A stretch of DNA of 64,000 bases from Lasiosphaeria ovina (Eukaryota; Ascomycota; Sordariomycetes; Sordariales; Lasiosphaeriaceae): NCBI GenBank assembly GCA_033439765.1, contig JAULSN010000009.1:1302001-1366000 (forward strand), in the 5' to 3' direction. The position numbers and the translations under genes were made by a program. Each line of letters starts with the position of its first letter. Position 1 is the stretch's first letter. The notes beneath the pieces were generated by a model. The model did not search any database. It worked only from the letters and a program-made list of their open reading frames with translations, and was not told where the DNA came from. Below are positions 11,820-22,313 of this stretch, piece after piece.

Positions 11820-12136
11820 TACGACTACCGAAACTACCAGAAGGCGCCATTCGCCTTTTACAATTCGACGTGATGAAAGTTATTTGGCCGGCCGAGCTCG
11901 AAGCCGCTTACCGCGGATGGACAGCGCTCGAGTTCTCCAATGACGGGAAGCACTTTCTTTTGAGTTCGCGCCTGGACACCTTGGCGACACCCGATCACAA
12001 CAAGATGCTCGAGCCGGCACACGTGCTCGACGATAAGAGAGAGGCAGCAGGGGTCGCATACAACCCCCGGTGCAACATGTTGGCCACAGCAGATCAAGAG
12101 CTTTTGTTCTGGATTGCCGACCCGCATGGTAGATGA
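11820..12136 (+). pseudogene. SWD2-like WD40 protein, internally deleted
   Basis: The frame at 11820 reads YDYRNYQKAPFAFYNST, and after a frameshift continues RGWTALEFSNDGKHFLLSSR. It then jumps to LDDKREAAGVAYNPRCNMLA and TADQELLFWIADP before a stop. These segments match what I know of SWD2/Cps35-type WD40 proteins of the Set1/COMPASS H3K4 methyltransferase complex. There, YDxRNYxKAPF and LEFSNDGK lie mid-protein and a YNPR..ATAD..LxFW segment lies near the C-terminus. The stretch in between (GHFLLDAFDG type) is missing here. A matching piece occurs at 51240-51430. The remnant is truncated at both ends. Confidence 0.6.
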
Positions 12137-12239
12137 TGCCGGAATCTAGCTTGAATATCTGAAAGGGAACTAAAGGCATCGTGCAGGACCGTGATAGCTT
12201 CACACCACGACCCCCCCCCTTTTTACACAACCCCCAGCT

Positions 12240-12600
12240 ATCTACTGGAAGGACCTGCTGGACATACTCGCGCTCTTCTTCGACGATAAGCTCAGCGTGC
12301 TCGCCAGTCCTCCTCCTCAGAACGTCAAGACAAACACGCTCCTCGTTTGCCGGCTGACGTGGTCAAGGAGAACCAGCACAAGCTCCGCGACGCGCGCCAC
12401 GACGCTGCCGTGCCCGCCCGCCTAAGAAACCCTGAGACCAATCCAGTGCACCGCGTGGTACGCTCCACCTCACCGTCGCACGGCTCTTCGCAGAGCTGCT
12501 GAAAACCGACCTCGCCTTCCTCAACGGCGCTAAGCCAAAGGAGATACGCAACATCTCGCTGTGCGCCAAGTAGGCCCCGAGGCACCTAGGCTGCAGAAAA
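12240..12600 (+). pseudogene. DUF2828 family protein fragment
   Basis: A plus frame starts YWKDLLDILALFFDDKLSVLA just after a CCCCCAG acceptor-like site. After two frameshifts it gives ADVVKENQHKLRDARHDAAV and finally RLFAELLKTDLAFLNGAKPK followed by EIRNISLCAK, a stop, then APRHLG. In DUF2828 proteins the corresponding sequence is SLCAKWAP, so the TAG at 12571-12573 is a Trp codon changed from TGG, a RIP-type change. DUF2828 proteins are fungal proteins of unknown function. The fragment ends where the LTR-like repeat begins. Confidence 0.65.
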
Positions 12601-13005
12601 AAGCTAATAATACACTTTTTCTAATAAGCGAAGGAAAATAAGGCCAACTGGCCTGTAACACTCGTTCTTGGAGCATGTGGAAGGTCCAGGTGTGCGTGGA
12701 GTTTTGGGTATATATAGGGAGCTTCCCTCCCTCCTTTTCACGCACTTCTTTCTTCTTTCTACATCTCCTTTTCACGCACTTCCTTCTTCTTTCTACATCA
12801 ACAATTCAACCATTCCTTCAACCATGACTTCCAACATAAGTTAACTAACCCCGATTTGGCCAACCCCAACCTTTGGCCCATGCGCAAGCCACCATGCGCT
12901 TACAATTGATCGTTTTTTCTTCATCACACCGCAACTTCCTCAAAACAACACCAAATTCCTCCATTTCTTCGTCAATCGAGAGCTCAATCAATCCCCTATC
13001 GAACC

Positions 13006-14349
13006 ATGCCCGAATACGACGAATTGAAGATGCTGACCGCGATGAAGTTCGTGCGAGACGGCGGCAGTGTGCGTCAGGCGGCAGCAAAATACTGTGTGCC
13101 GAGGAGTACACTTCGGCGCCGGCTGGCCGGCACAAAAGCCCGTTGCATTGCGTTTGAACACATGAAGACTCTAGCCCGGCCTGTGGAAGAGCGTTTGACC
13201 GAGTGGATCGTCATGCAGGGTGCCCTCGGCCTGCCCCCCACGCATGCGCAGGTCCGGGAATTCGCCCGCCGGCTGGCCCGGGAGTTCGGCGAGATCGGGG
13301 TCAAGTGGGTGCGGCAATTCATGGCCCGGAACCCGGCCATTCGGACCCAGAGAGCACGACGGATCGACTCGGTACGCCTCAACGGAGCTACCAAGGCAGC
13401 CGTGACGGCCTGGTTCGAATACCTGGCCCTCCCGGTTGTTCGGGGCATCAAGCCTGAGAACCGTTGGAATAAAGATGAGGCAGGCATTCTTGAAAGCCAG
13501 GGTTCCAACGGCCAGGTCATAGGAAGCTCAGACAACAAGGTGTTGATGAAGGAACAACCTGGATTTCGCAGCTGGACTACCTTCGTAGAATGCATCTCTG
13601 CAACTGGCCAGTCCCTACCTCCCGTGGTCATCATGAAAGGAAAGACCGTTCAACAACAACACTACCCGGAAAAGCTCAAATGCTTCGTTGGTTGGCACTT
13701 CACAAGCCAGGAAAAAGGCTGGATTGACGATGCAAGGGCATTGGAATGGCTTCAGAAGGTCTTCGTTCCTAGGACCCGGCCAGCCAACGGGGAGAAACGA
13801 CTACTTATCGTTGACGGCCATGGCAGTCATACTACTGATGATTATATGTGGGCATGCTTCCAAAACAACATCCACCTTCTTTATTTACCTCCACACGCCT
13901 CTCACGTTCTTCAACCTCTCGATTTGACCGTCTTCTCGGCCTTGAAGAGGGCATACAGAAAGGAGCTCAATAACAGGCCGACTTTGAGTCACAGCACTGT
14001 CCTAGGGCGCCGGCTTATGTTGCTCTGTTATTCCAGAGCCCGGAAAACCGCATTTGAGCCGAGCAACTGCAAGGCAGGCTGGCATGCCGCCGGATTGTGG
14101 CCTGTCAACAAGCAAAAGCCCCTGAGAAGCAAGTTGTTGCTAGAAAACAGGAATCAAGGCACAACGAATACAGCTTCACAGGCGCGGGAGGAAGCCAGGT
14201 CATCAGCTTACCTGCAGCAACAGGTATATGATGAATACGGCGTCTGGAAGACTCCTCACAAGGTCACAGATCTCATGGCCTTACCGGCAAAATTGAACAT
14301 ACATTCGGCGGCTCGCCGCACACGCCGTACGCTGTTCAGGAAGGTCTAG
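13006..14349 (+). CDS. pogo-like transposase, C-terminally truncated
   Basis: The 447-residue frame has an N-terminal helix-turn-helix (about 5-45, with SVRQAAAKYCVPRSTLRRRL) and a CENP-B-type second DNA-binding domain (about 60-115). A DDE nuclease follows with candidate catalytic Asp157 (WNKDEAG), Asp270 (LLIVDGHGSH) and Asp306 (HVLQPLDLTVF). It would cut and paste the element by recognising its inverted repeats. The frame stops at TAG (14347-14349), yet the same frame continues as KAFNIKDFKLAKLRRVNEAL immediately after. This suggests a CAG-to-TAG change, the RIP signature. The catalytic core is complete; whether loss of the acidic tail inactivates it is unknown. Confidence 0.85.
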   Translation: MPEYDELKMLTAMKFVRDGGSVRQAAAKYCVPRSTLRRRLAGTKARCIAFEHMKTLARPVEERLTEWIVMQGALGLPPTHAQVREFARRLAREFGEIGVKWVRQFMARNPAIRTQRARRIDSVRLNGATKAAVTAWFEYLALPVVRGIKPENRWNKDEAGILESQGSNGQVIGSSDNKVLMKEQPGFRSWTTFVECISATGQSLPPVVIMKGKTVQQQHYPEKLKCFVGWHFTSQEKGWIDDARALEWLQKVFVPRTRPANGEKRLLIVDGHGSHTTDDYMWACFQNNIHLLYLPPHASHVLQPLDLTVFSALKRAYRKELNNRPTLSHSTVLGRRLMLLCYSRARKTAFEPSNCKAGWHAAGLWPVNKQKPLRSKLLLENRNQGTTNTASQAREEARSSAYLQQQVYDEYGVWKTPHKVTDLMALPAKLNIHSAARRTRRTLFRKV

Positions 14350-14644
14350 AAGGCATTCAACATCAAGGACTTCAAATTGGCTAAGCTGCGACGTGTGAAT
14401 GAAGCTCTCAAGGCCGAAATTGAGAACAAGGCAGGAAGAAGAAGAAGAAGAAGAAGAAGAAGAAGAAGAAGAAGAAGAAGAAGAAGAAGAAGAAGAAGGT
14501 GCAATTGAGCCCAAATTCCACGTCTGCTACGATGAAGACATTCGCAAGGCACAGAGGGCAGCTGGGCGCGATGTTGATAGTTCTGACGAGTCAGAGGGCT
14601 TAGAAGATGAAGACGAAGTCAAAAGTTACATTTTAATTAGCTGA
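14350..14644 (+). pseudogene. detached acidic C-terminal tail of the transposase
   Basis: After the premature stop, the transposase frame runs into a GAA microsatellite. There the reading frame shifts from polyArg to polyGlu, continuing GAIEPKFHVCYDEDIRKAQR and SSDESEGLEDEDE to a stop at 14644. An extra base at about 14434-14437 explains the shift. This looks like the original tail of the transposase, cut off by both the stop codon and a slippage frameshift. Confidence 0.65.
14434..14499 (+). repeat. GAA trinucleotide microsatellite
   Basis: About twenty-one GAA units inside the transposase tail; in the downstream frame they encode polyGlu. Confidence 0.95.
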
Positions 14645-14825
14645 TTTGACTTTTTTCTATAGCTTCAAATGTCATGCGTTGCGTTGGTGTAAGTGCGGGC
14701 GGCGCCCGGGCCAAATGTGTTGACGTGGCCAAATCGGGGTTAGCTAACATACCATTCTAACCACCTTGATCTCCTCTTTCCCACGGTATTATTTGCTTAG
14801 GTCTGTGATTACCGTGGGACCCACA

Positions 14826-15467
14826 TTCGAGCCCTGAAGATCTTGACTTTGGTCGATCTTCCTTGTCAACTTGCATCTTTGTTCTTCCGTATACCGAGTC
14901 CCAGACTCTTCCACACTACACACCATAGCATATACGACACCTACGCTCAAATGCGGCTTCTTCCGACATATTGCAGGGACAAAGTCCATTCGGAACCTGT
15001 ACATCAAAACAGTGCCAACGCGATTCGAGAGCTCCTGCGGGCATCTTACGGCAATGGCACACCATTTTACCCTCCTATGCCGCCTGGAGAGACCAGACCC
15101 CCACCGTGGGTCCCTTCCCCTCTCTCTGATTCTGTTAGGCAGGAAGACTAACTTGTGTAGCTCTGGGGAGTTCGTTCGCCTCGCCGCTCAGAGAGACGAC
15201 AGTCGGCCTGACACTAGCCCGCCAAGGACTTGGCAAACGGGGGACGGAGGTCCCCTCCTCGGAGCCATCAAGTAGGTGGACCCGAGCCAGGCATGGCAGC
15301 TTTAGGGGTTCACCGTCTTCCAACATGACAAACATCACACACCACACAACAGCGGGCGGTAGTCGGCGCCTTTAATGGCAGATTGTGGGCCGGGCCCCAA
15401 CCTTTCGACTCCTCACCTCTTTCTCCCGTTGTGTTGCTTTGCGTTGTGTTGGAAGACATGGCCGCCG
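14826..15467. other. unrecognised sequence
   Basis: Two overlapping plus frames (14843-15151 and 14871-15275) are open, but neither shows a known motif. Sequence just past the LTR end does not match the flank of the other LTR copies, so it is probably host or another element. Confidence 0.3.
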
Positions 15468-15540
15468 ATGCTTGTTGTGTTGCATTGCGAGTCCACAGCA
15501 CAACGCAATGCAACACAACGCAATACAACACAACAAGCAT
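15468..15540. repeat. 73-bp imperfect inverted repeat
   Basis: The arms atgcttgttgtgttgcattg-cg (15468-15489) and its near-exact reverse complement (15519-15540) differ at one base. The loop also contains fragments of the same motif, and a related ttgtgttgctttgcgttgtg lies just upstream (15429-15450). The whole patch is built from one short motif in both orientations. Confidence 0.7.
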
Positions 15541-16120
15541 AGGATAAAGACAACAACTCTCTGAGCATGCTTACATAGCAGAGCTACGCCGTATCTCCGA
15601 ACCGTATTCGTCTAGGCCATCATCGACGAAGAGGCAGCAGATCTTGAATTGGAAGCCTGGTCTGTTGTCTGCAAGGCAATGCGGCGTGCATCATGGACTG
15701 CAGTTCAGGCAGAGAAACCACGCTACCGCCTCCGTCTTCGCCAGCGCCAGCGCCAGCGCCGCTGCGGCCCAAGTCTCCGCCGAGGTACGTCTTGGAGTCT
15801 TGGATGGCGTCTGTCGGTGTGCCCTTCCTCCATCATCCGCTTGCGTCTCTCGGTGCACGCGGCGCGGATCAGGTCCGAGTCTTGGTGGAGAATGTCGTGC
15901 AAGATAGACCGGAGCAGGTTCATTCCGCAAACCCTGCACCTGCCGGCCTTCCCTTCCTCTAAAGCCTGTTGGTCTCCCGGTAGCAATAGCTGTAGCTCCT
16001 CCGGCGGCGGCTTCGTGTCGGCGACGCTCCGGGGGTGGTGGCCGGTGGTGACGATAGACCGAGAGCCCGCCCAGCTTGACAGGAGCACCTTTGTGCGCTT
16101 ATGGCCGGCGATAAACTCGA
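15541..16120. other. unrecognised coding-like sequence
   Basis: Both strands carry open frames. The minus frame 16088-15723 contains GRCRVCGMNLLRSILHDILH, which reads like protein, and the plus frames are low complexity. A short gccagc repeat occurs at about 15744. I cannot assign a family. Confidence 0.25.
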
Positions 16121-16640
16121 CGGCAAGGCAGGACCGGGGGAGGGGACTTTGCTTTTCTCTCTCTCACACACACACTGGGTAGGTAGGAAACCATGTGTAC
16201 AAGGCAATTACAAGGTAGTAAGCTAAGGTAGTAGGTAGGCAGGCTTCTCCAACTCTCTCTCTCTCTCTCTCTTTTCCTATCCTCTTTCTCTTCGTGCCTG
16301 CCCTGCCCTGCCTATCTATGTGTGCGTGCTAGCTCTACCGTCAAGCAAGCCGCCCTTCTCATCTTCTTCTCCGTGTTTGCCTTTGCTTTTTGGTCGGTAA
16401 CTTAATAACGGACGGGACACAGAACCACCATGGCACGGGGACAGGACAAAGGGCAAGACACACAAGGGGAGGGGAAGCTTTTGCTTTTCTCTCTCCCTCT
16501 CTCACACTAGGTAGGTAGGAAACCATGTGTACAAGGCAATTGCAAGGTAGTAAGCTAAAGTAGTGGGCAGGCAGGCTTCTCCAACTCTGTCTCTGTCTCT
16601 TCGTGCCTGCCCTGCCCTGCCTGTCTGTATGTGCCTGCAC
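16121..16640 (+). repeat. two tandem copies of family A repeat
   Basis: Copy one (about 16121-16322) and copy two (about 16335-16640) share ggggactttgcttttctctc, cactgggtaggtaggaaacc, atgtgtacaaggcaatt, caaggtagtaagctaa, gcaggcttctccaactctct, and a cgtgcctgccctgccctgcc tail. Copy two also carries the leading gcaagccgcccttctcatc and aacttaataacggacggg blocks. Related copies are listed at 27374-27614. Confidence 0.75.
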
Positions 16641-16900
16641 ACCGCGCGCCCCTTCTCCGTCATCCTCACCCTAATATGGCTCGTTTGTTTCCCCACTTTG
16701 TCCTTGCACACAGTCGGATCTGCTGCTGTTTCCGCGCCACGATTTGCGCTCCTTACCACTACTGGGAGGCGGCAACGGCGTTTGCGGCGTGGGCGGCGCT
16801 GGTCCGCAGCGACGACGAGCTGTGGGTGTTCGCCGACGGCAGCATGCGGGACGTCCCGCAGATGCCGGTGCTGCCCCAGAGCGGGGGGTACGCGGTGGTG

Positions 16901-17300
16901 TACCCTGCCCAATCTCAAGACACTCGAGGTCAGCGTCGACGACGGCTGCTGGAGCAACGCGACACCTGGCCGCGATGGCGGCGATAACCTCTATTTGGCC
17001 AAGATCCGCCACATTTACCTGCACAACAGCGTCACCAGCCCCATCGACCTCCACCACCTGCTGCACAACGCGCCGAACCTGGAGACGCTCTACATGACGC
17101 CGCGGCCCGAGTGGGACATGGACTACGGGGTGGACGCGGGGCGTACCAGATGGAGACCGCGGCGTGGAGCTGTTCGAGCAGTGCGAGGAGATCGCCCGCC
17201 GCCTATCGAGTCCGGAGGATTTCAAGAGCTTTCGCAAACAGATCCGGAATATCCTTGACTGGGGAAAGGGCACGCGCCTGGAGCAGATTAAGGTACGCCT
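16901..17300 (+). pseudogene. F-box/LRR-like gene fragment
   Basis: The frame starting at about 16901 reads LPNLKTLEVSVDDGCWSNAT, then LAKIRHIYLHNSVTSPIDLH and HLLHNAPNLETLYMTPRPEW, the rhythm of leucine-rich repeats in fungal F-box proteins. A frameshift at about 17130 leads to LFEQCEEIARRLSSPEDFKS and ILDWGKGTRLEQIK, followed by GTACGC, a weak donor site. The sequence just upstream (16744-16900) encodes, in another frame, LVRSDDELWVFADGSMRDVP, which I cannot place. No F-box itself is seen, so the fragment is partial and broken. Confidence 0.45.
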
Positions 17301-17495
17301 TGGATGCTTGCTATCCTTGAAGAAAACAGGAAGAGAGCTTCCGAGGCAGGCAGCGAAATCCCGCCAACCCAACCGCTATCCGATAATTCCGCGACCGGTC
17401 CGTATTCGGGGCCACGCGGTCTTCGCCAATGAGGCGGAACCCCTCCGTCCGCACCACCCCGGCGAAGAGCGGGAACGGGTCCCACTGGTCGGGTG

Positions 17496-18458
17496 TCATC
17501 TGTGCATGTTTGGACGAATTAATAAGCTGATGTGTTCGAGGAAAGCATCAACCCGTTGGAGGTAATAGTCCAATTCGTCCTCCTTCCAAGATATATATAA
17601 CTGGGCGGTATTGTTGTTCACGGCAATGCAATGCAGTAGTATAAGTTGTCGACACGTTGCACGCCCTCGCCCTGATGCGTTGGGAGCAAGGTGTTCAGTT
17701 GGTGGACGGCGTTGAGGCAGGCTGATGAAGCACCCGCACAGTGATTTGTGGCAACCCAGAGATGGCCGCATTCGATGGCGAGCATTCAATGGCGAAGAAA
17801 AGAAACCCAAGGCCTTGTGTTGTCGCTTCCGCAAACCGAACCGTGCATTTTGAAGATGCAGACTAGTTTGGGCCAAGGCAAGAATTGTGATTCGGTGAAG
17901 GCCCCATCGTCGTGTCTCCTGCGACATGTTCACTCTGTGGGGACTGCTCTCGGTGGCTCTGCAGAAGCTCTGCACGTAATGATAATGAATCAACATGTTA
18001 TCTGTTATCCCATTCTCCGGGAAAGGGAAAGGGAAAGGGAAAGGGGCATTGCCGATATATATACCTGTACGTACCCGTGCTCTTTTCTTGCGACGTGCGT
18101 GTCGGAGGGTTTTAAGCGAGTGCGGCCGGTCCACACCACACCTTGGGAAACTTCGTAGTTCATGACGTGGAGCGCGTGTTGGGGGATTTGTCACAAGTAG
18201 TCGCGCGCGCGCGGTTTTTTGGGTCTTTGACTCACTCGGGCGATGCGATGCGATGCGATGCGATGCGGAAAATCCATTAGTGAACATTAGGCAGCAAAGG
18301 ATGTGGGGGATGGGGCGATTTTCCCCGAGGCGCCTTTGACCCCCCAATCGCGCTACCGGGAGAGGACCTCTTCCGCACTTCAGCAATTGACCACGGCCGA
18401 ACGGCAGCGAGAACAACTTTGCGTTGTACCACGATACCATGAATAGAGCTTGCGCCAA
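17496..18458 (-). other. long open frame of doubtful coding status
   Basis: A 320-codon minus-strand frame runs through two simple repeats (a GGGAAA run at about 18018-18047 and a GATGC run at about 18243-18268) and a region of mixed composition. It has no recognisable domain and a composition (many His, Arg, Ser) typical of chance frames. I keep it only as a record; it is probably not a gene. Confidence 0.15.
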
Positions 18459-19559
18459 TTCCTTTTCAAGCGTTTCTGAGACTCTGAGGCTCTGAGACTG
18501 ATCGTTTGATCAAGGTACTGGCAGTGGCAGTGCCTTTTGGCTAGTGGCCGGTGTTACTTGTTCGCTGCGCAGTAAGCTGCATGAAGGGGGGGGTGTGATT
18601 AGTTGATGCGCTCGGTAGGTGTAGGTGCAGGTGGCGGGCCACTGAACGGACCTTGCAAGGTACATGACGAATGGGCCGCTATGTGCAGTTCTTTGCTGAT
18701 GGTGTACGAGGAGAGACGCCCCAGCAGGACCGCATCCGCGCGGGGCAACTGCGCCATGGGTAGATGTAGATGTAGATGCTCGTCAACGGTCGTGTTTATC
18801 GTCTCGGTTTCGCTTTCGCGTTCGCGACACATGGTTGGGAGGAGCTGGGACTTGGCGCACCGTGGCGCGGTTCGGGCGACGCGCCCCAGCCAGCTTCGGG
18901 AGGGGAGATGGAGATGAATGGTGAGGCCGTGGGTTAAACCGACATTAGCGTGGAATCTGCAGCCACATATCACGGCTCAGTCAACGTAAGAAGACAAGGC
19001 TGCAGTAATCATCGCTGAATTCGTAGAATCTAAAGATGAAGAAGGAAAAACGAAGCTATCGCAGGGACCGCGCAGGGGCGCGGGGAAATAGGTAAGAGAA
19101 GGTCTCCAACTACGTCTTCAAGAAGGTCCGAAAGGGAATCGTGATATATGTATACGACGGCACCGAGGCAACATCTCCAGCAAGTGTTCGAGGCGCAAAC
19201 GTACTCACTATGGTTCGAACTGGACCTCTTAACGGACACGAATTATTTGTTGGAGAAATTCGCGGTTTGACCACTATAGAGATAGACAAGATAGGCGCGT
19301 GATGGAAGGCGATGGACAATAGATCTTGACAAATGAAGCATATGACAACATCAAAGCCTGTATCGGCAAGAACGGAACAGAAGAGGAGGAGTAGTAGGCA
19401 ACCAAATGAGCTACATTATCGGGACGATAACCGATCGTGTGGGCCACGATCTTTCGTTTGGGGGGGCATTGCTGGAGCTCAATCATTTGTATGTAGTCAT
19501 CTGACAATCACGTGATCTAACCACTCGTGTTCGAAGTCAGGCGAGTAGTCGCTTAGCTA
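18459..19559. other. no gene recognised
   Basis: Overlapping short frames occur on both strands. No motif, RNA gene or transposon end was recognised. Confidence 0.3.
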
Positions 19560-19639
19560 GTTACATACTATCATCGCATTTCACCCCAACTACCTCTAGT
19601 CCCAACAGCATTTTATATAGAAAGAAAAAGACCACATTA

Positions 19640-20603
19640 TCAAAAGTAAATACACTTCGACATTGATGGTTCTTCCCGCCGAAGCAATACACATTTCCAA
19701 CCGGCATTGAATGCCAACCGAAGAAGGAAATCCTCGGGGACTGCATTTCAGGCCTTCATCCGGGACCGTATATTCTCAATGGGTGATAGATCAGGGGAAT
19801 CGCGTGGCTATTTGAGAATATAAATGCCCATATTTCGAAGAGCGGTGGTAGTTAATTTGGACCTGTGAAAGGGAGCTACTGTCTTGTTGGAAGATAACTT
19901 CGGGGTTTTCTTCTACGAAATCCTTAATTAGGGGCACCACGAACCGTATATACTTCTTCGAGTCGATGCCGCCGTAATCCTTCTCTCAAAGAAAGAAGGT
20001 CCTTTCTTTCGGCCGGCGAACATACCCCACATCCACCCTACCGGCTTTCTCCTTCTGAGAGGGAAATCCGTCTTTTTTTCTTCCCCCTTAAAGATCATTA
20101 CCCTTTGCTTCTACATAACGTCGTTGGTAGTCCAGGTTTGGTCAGAAACCCGATATCTTCCCAGTCTTCTAGGAGAGGACGGCGTTATAGTTGTTCTTGA
20201 CACCAGGTAACTCTTTCTTTCATGTTTTCTTCTGTTCGGGGTATTTAGTAAGGCCGGACCTCGGAGACAACCCCGAGATCCGTGAGGGCTTTCCGAGTAG
20301 CTGCACCTCCGTAACAAGAAAGGGGTGGTGGAAGATAATAACGTAGCTGATCAATGGTTTTGAAGCGGTTGTGTCCTTCCTTGATCCAGTCCCGAAACAT
20401 CCTCTTTTCAGGGGCCCGAATTAGCCCTTTTTTCCATCTTTTCTTCGGCGTGTGGGATTGGTGCAGGCCATTTGCACTTTTTTCCAGGTAAAGCCAGTCT
20501 TTTTCGTGATCCCTTCGTAACTCCAGCCAGTATACCGACGCAGGGTCTAAATGATGAGCCGTTGATCACGCGTAAGGTGCTTCCTGGGCGGAGTCGTCGG
20601 CAT
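19640..20603 (-). pseudogene. Tc1/mariner-like transposase, RIP-degraded
   Basis: Read leftwards from an ATG at 20603: LTRDQRLII, stop, TLRRYTGWSYEGITKKTGFT (a Tc-type helix-turn-helix). Then come RFKTIDQLRYYLPPP, RKALTDLGVVSEVRPY, stop, IPRTEENMKERVTWCQE, and EDWEDIGF. The catalytic core follows: GMFAGRKKGPSFF, YIRFVVPLIKDFVEENPEVI, FQQDSS and SPDLSPIENIRSRMKA (the DD34D region). At least five stops and frameshifts break it, several explicable as C-to-T changes. The length (about 960 bp) is normal for this family. Terminal inverted repeats were not found by eye. Confidence 0.8.
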
Positions 20604-21402
20604 TGTGGAAGAAAGAAAAGAAGAAAAAGAGAAGAAGACTGTGTGGTTTGTTGACTTGGTTGTGTTAAAAGGAGGTCTTCAGGGTCAGGGGACTGGCTGA
20701 GTTGCAAGTCCACCAACAGGGACTCAGGGGGTGCCTGCCAGGCCTGCAACTGGCTGTCAGTCACCTGGCTGTCAGGCGTTGACGGCGGCTGGCAGTTGAC
20801 GCAGTTGGTTGAGTGGCCATTGTGGTTTTTTGGTGGATTTGGCGGATTTGACTTGGCTTCTGGTTGACTTGGAGGATTGAAATGGTGGATTTGTTGGATT
20901 GAGCGGGTGGAATTTTTTGAGGGTTTTGAATCGAGGTACCAATGCACTAGAAACTACGAGAAAAGGTACTTCCACTTCGAAATGCTTCGATTGTTGCGTG
21001 TGTGGCTGGCAAAGCTGACAACCCCCCTATCAAGCCCCCTTGTAGCTCAACGCACTAACCTTTCAAATCCCTGCGGAGGTGTATAAATTAATTCTTTTCC
21101 TGCTCCGGAGGACTTGACGACGGGACGGTCTTTGCTCCTGCGAGGGGACGATCCGCCAGCGTTGCTGGTCGAAGCCAGAAGGGTGAGTGGCGGCGCCGCC
21201 TCTATCTTTGAGGTCTGGCGATAATATCCCCCAATGGAAGAATAAAGAAATATCGCCTTTAATAAGGAAGGAAGATGACTGACGCCTGCTTTCTTTCCCC
21301 TTGCATCTCGAGCATATGCATTCCATTACACCGCGATCTCTTCCTATGGGACCTAGAAAAAGGTGGCCGCTGGCGAGTGGTGCCACCACCGTCGGATAGA
21401 AT
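20604..21402. other. no gene recognised
   Basis: The stretch contains repeated gactggctg/ctggctgtcag motifs (20690-20780). A short tRNA-like snippet at 21038-21080 has tagctcaa and tttcaaatccc, but these are too close together for a complete tRNA. Confidence 0.3.
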
Positions 21403-21940
21403 TCAAGAGCATACCCCGCCGTCCACCATTAGACCCTGGCAGTCCCAAAGCAAACCCCTACGAGCAACAGTACCAGCAGCCGAGAGGAGGGTGTTGGGGA
21501 AGCCGATGTCGAAGGGCGCGGCGGTGTCGATCTCGGCGATGTCGTCGGCGGTCAGGCGCAGCGTCAGGGCCTCGATGTTGCCCCTAAGGTGGCGCGTGTT
21601 GCGGCCACCGACGATGGGGAACACGCAGGACGTTTTGTGCATGACGTGGGCCAGCGCGACGCTGCTGATGATGGTCTGCTTGCGCCTGGCCACGGCCTCG
21701 AGCGCCTTCCTGACGCTAATCTCGCGCTCGCTGCGCTCGATGTTGCGGCCCACGCGCGCCTACTACCGCTGCTCCTCCGACTTGAAGGCGCCGCCGCCCA
21801 GCGCGCCCCACGCCGGGCCGCGACGACATCGAGTACCCCCTCTTTCGTCGCCCTGCTACGAGTAGACAATCTTCTCTACTGCCAACGGACCACGGCGGGT
21901 CAAAAGAGGGACCAAACGGTTCCTCGCCTATCACGACGGG
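21403..21940 (-). pseudogene. aldo/keto reductase fragment
   Basis: A minus frame (21753-21403) encodes SVALAHVMHKTSCVFPIVGG followed by RNTRHLRGNIEALTLRLTAD and DIAEIDTAAPFDIGFP, the C-terminal part of fungal aryl-alcohol-type aldo/keto reductases. These are TIM-barrel NADPH enzymes, and the VGGRxxxHL segment contacts the cofactor. Upstream in another frame come PAWGALGGGAFKSEEQR and two stops. The N-terminal half with the catalytic Tyr/Lys is absent. GC content is much higher than in the neighbouring sequence. It is a truncated, broken gene copy. Confidence 0.75.
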
Positions 21941-22313
21941 GTCCTCCCACAGCTTCGTCAGCCGCTTGTAGCACTGGGTGCGCTGGTCGTAGTCCTTGGC
22001 CGACAAGACGGTCGGTCCGCCGTCAGCAGCCGCGCGCACATGTTCCGCACGTTGTCGGGCCGAGCCGACAGCCAGGCGCCGCCGCCGAGGCGATTGACGA
22101 GGAGAACACCACCACGTCGAACGTCGCCTTCGACTCGGAACTCGACACTACCCCGTGCAAGCACCGAACGCTCACAAGGGGCTGACAGCGGTGACGACGG
22201 CGACGACGGTGCAGAATACCAGGACATGAGACCATGAAAAATCAGTCCAAATAGGCTAGCCCTCCCTCAAATCCCCGTAGGACGATACATATCGTTGGAC
22301 AGAGAGGCAGCAG

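Larger units (their letters stand above)
12839..14749 (+). mobile_element. pogo/Fot-type DNA transposon with inverted repeats
   Basis: The ends are near-perfect inverted repeats: left AGTTAACTAACCCCGATTTG and right (reverse complement) TGTTAGCTAACCCCGATTTG, continuing GCCA in both. The element is bounded by the TA target duplication expected for the Tc1/mariner superfamily (12837-12838 and 14750-14751) and is 1911 bp long. It holds one transposase gene. The inverted repeats differ at only two positions, so the copy is young compared with its surroundings. Confidence 0.9.
12604..14825 (+). repeat. LTR-like repeat split by a pogo transposon
   Basis: The two halves, 12604-12838 and 14752-14825, align as one continuous sequence with the reverse complement of 50085-49805. 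Shared landmarks are gcgaaggaaaataaggccaa, a TATA-like tatataggg (about 12711), cacttc, cattccttcaa, then after the insertion ccattctaacc, cacggtatta, ggcttagg and a terminal cccaca. The promoter-like TATA motif and CA end suggest an LTR. The pogo element sits in a TA dinucleotide within it, so the LTR is older. Confidence 0.7.

Noticed and set aside
18243..18268. Telomeric repeat
   Set aside because: The unit is GATGC, not TTAGGG, and no telomeric array was found anywhere in the window.
17496..18458. 320-codon minus-strand frame as a real gene
   Set aside because: It crosses two simple repeats and has no domain or biased composition typical of coding sequence; long chance frames occur in GC-rich DNA.
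21038..21080. tRNA-like tagctcaa and tttcaaatccctgcgg on the plus strand
   Set aside because: The two box-like motifs are only about a dozen bases apart and no anticodon arm fits between them; at most a deleted relic.
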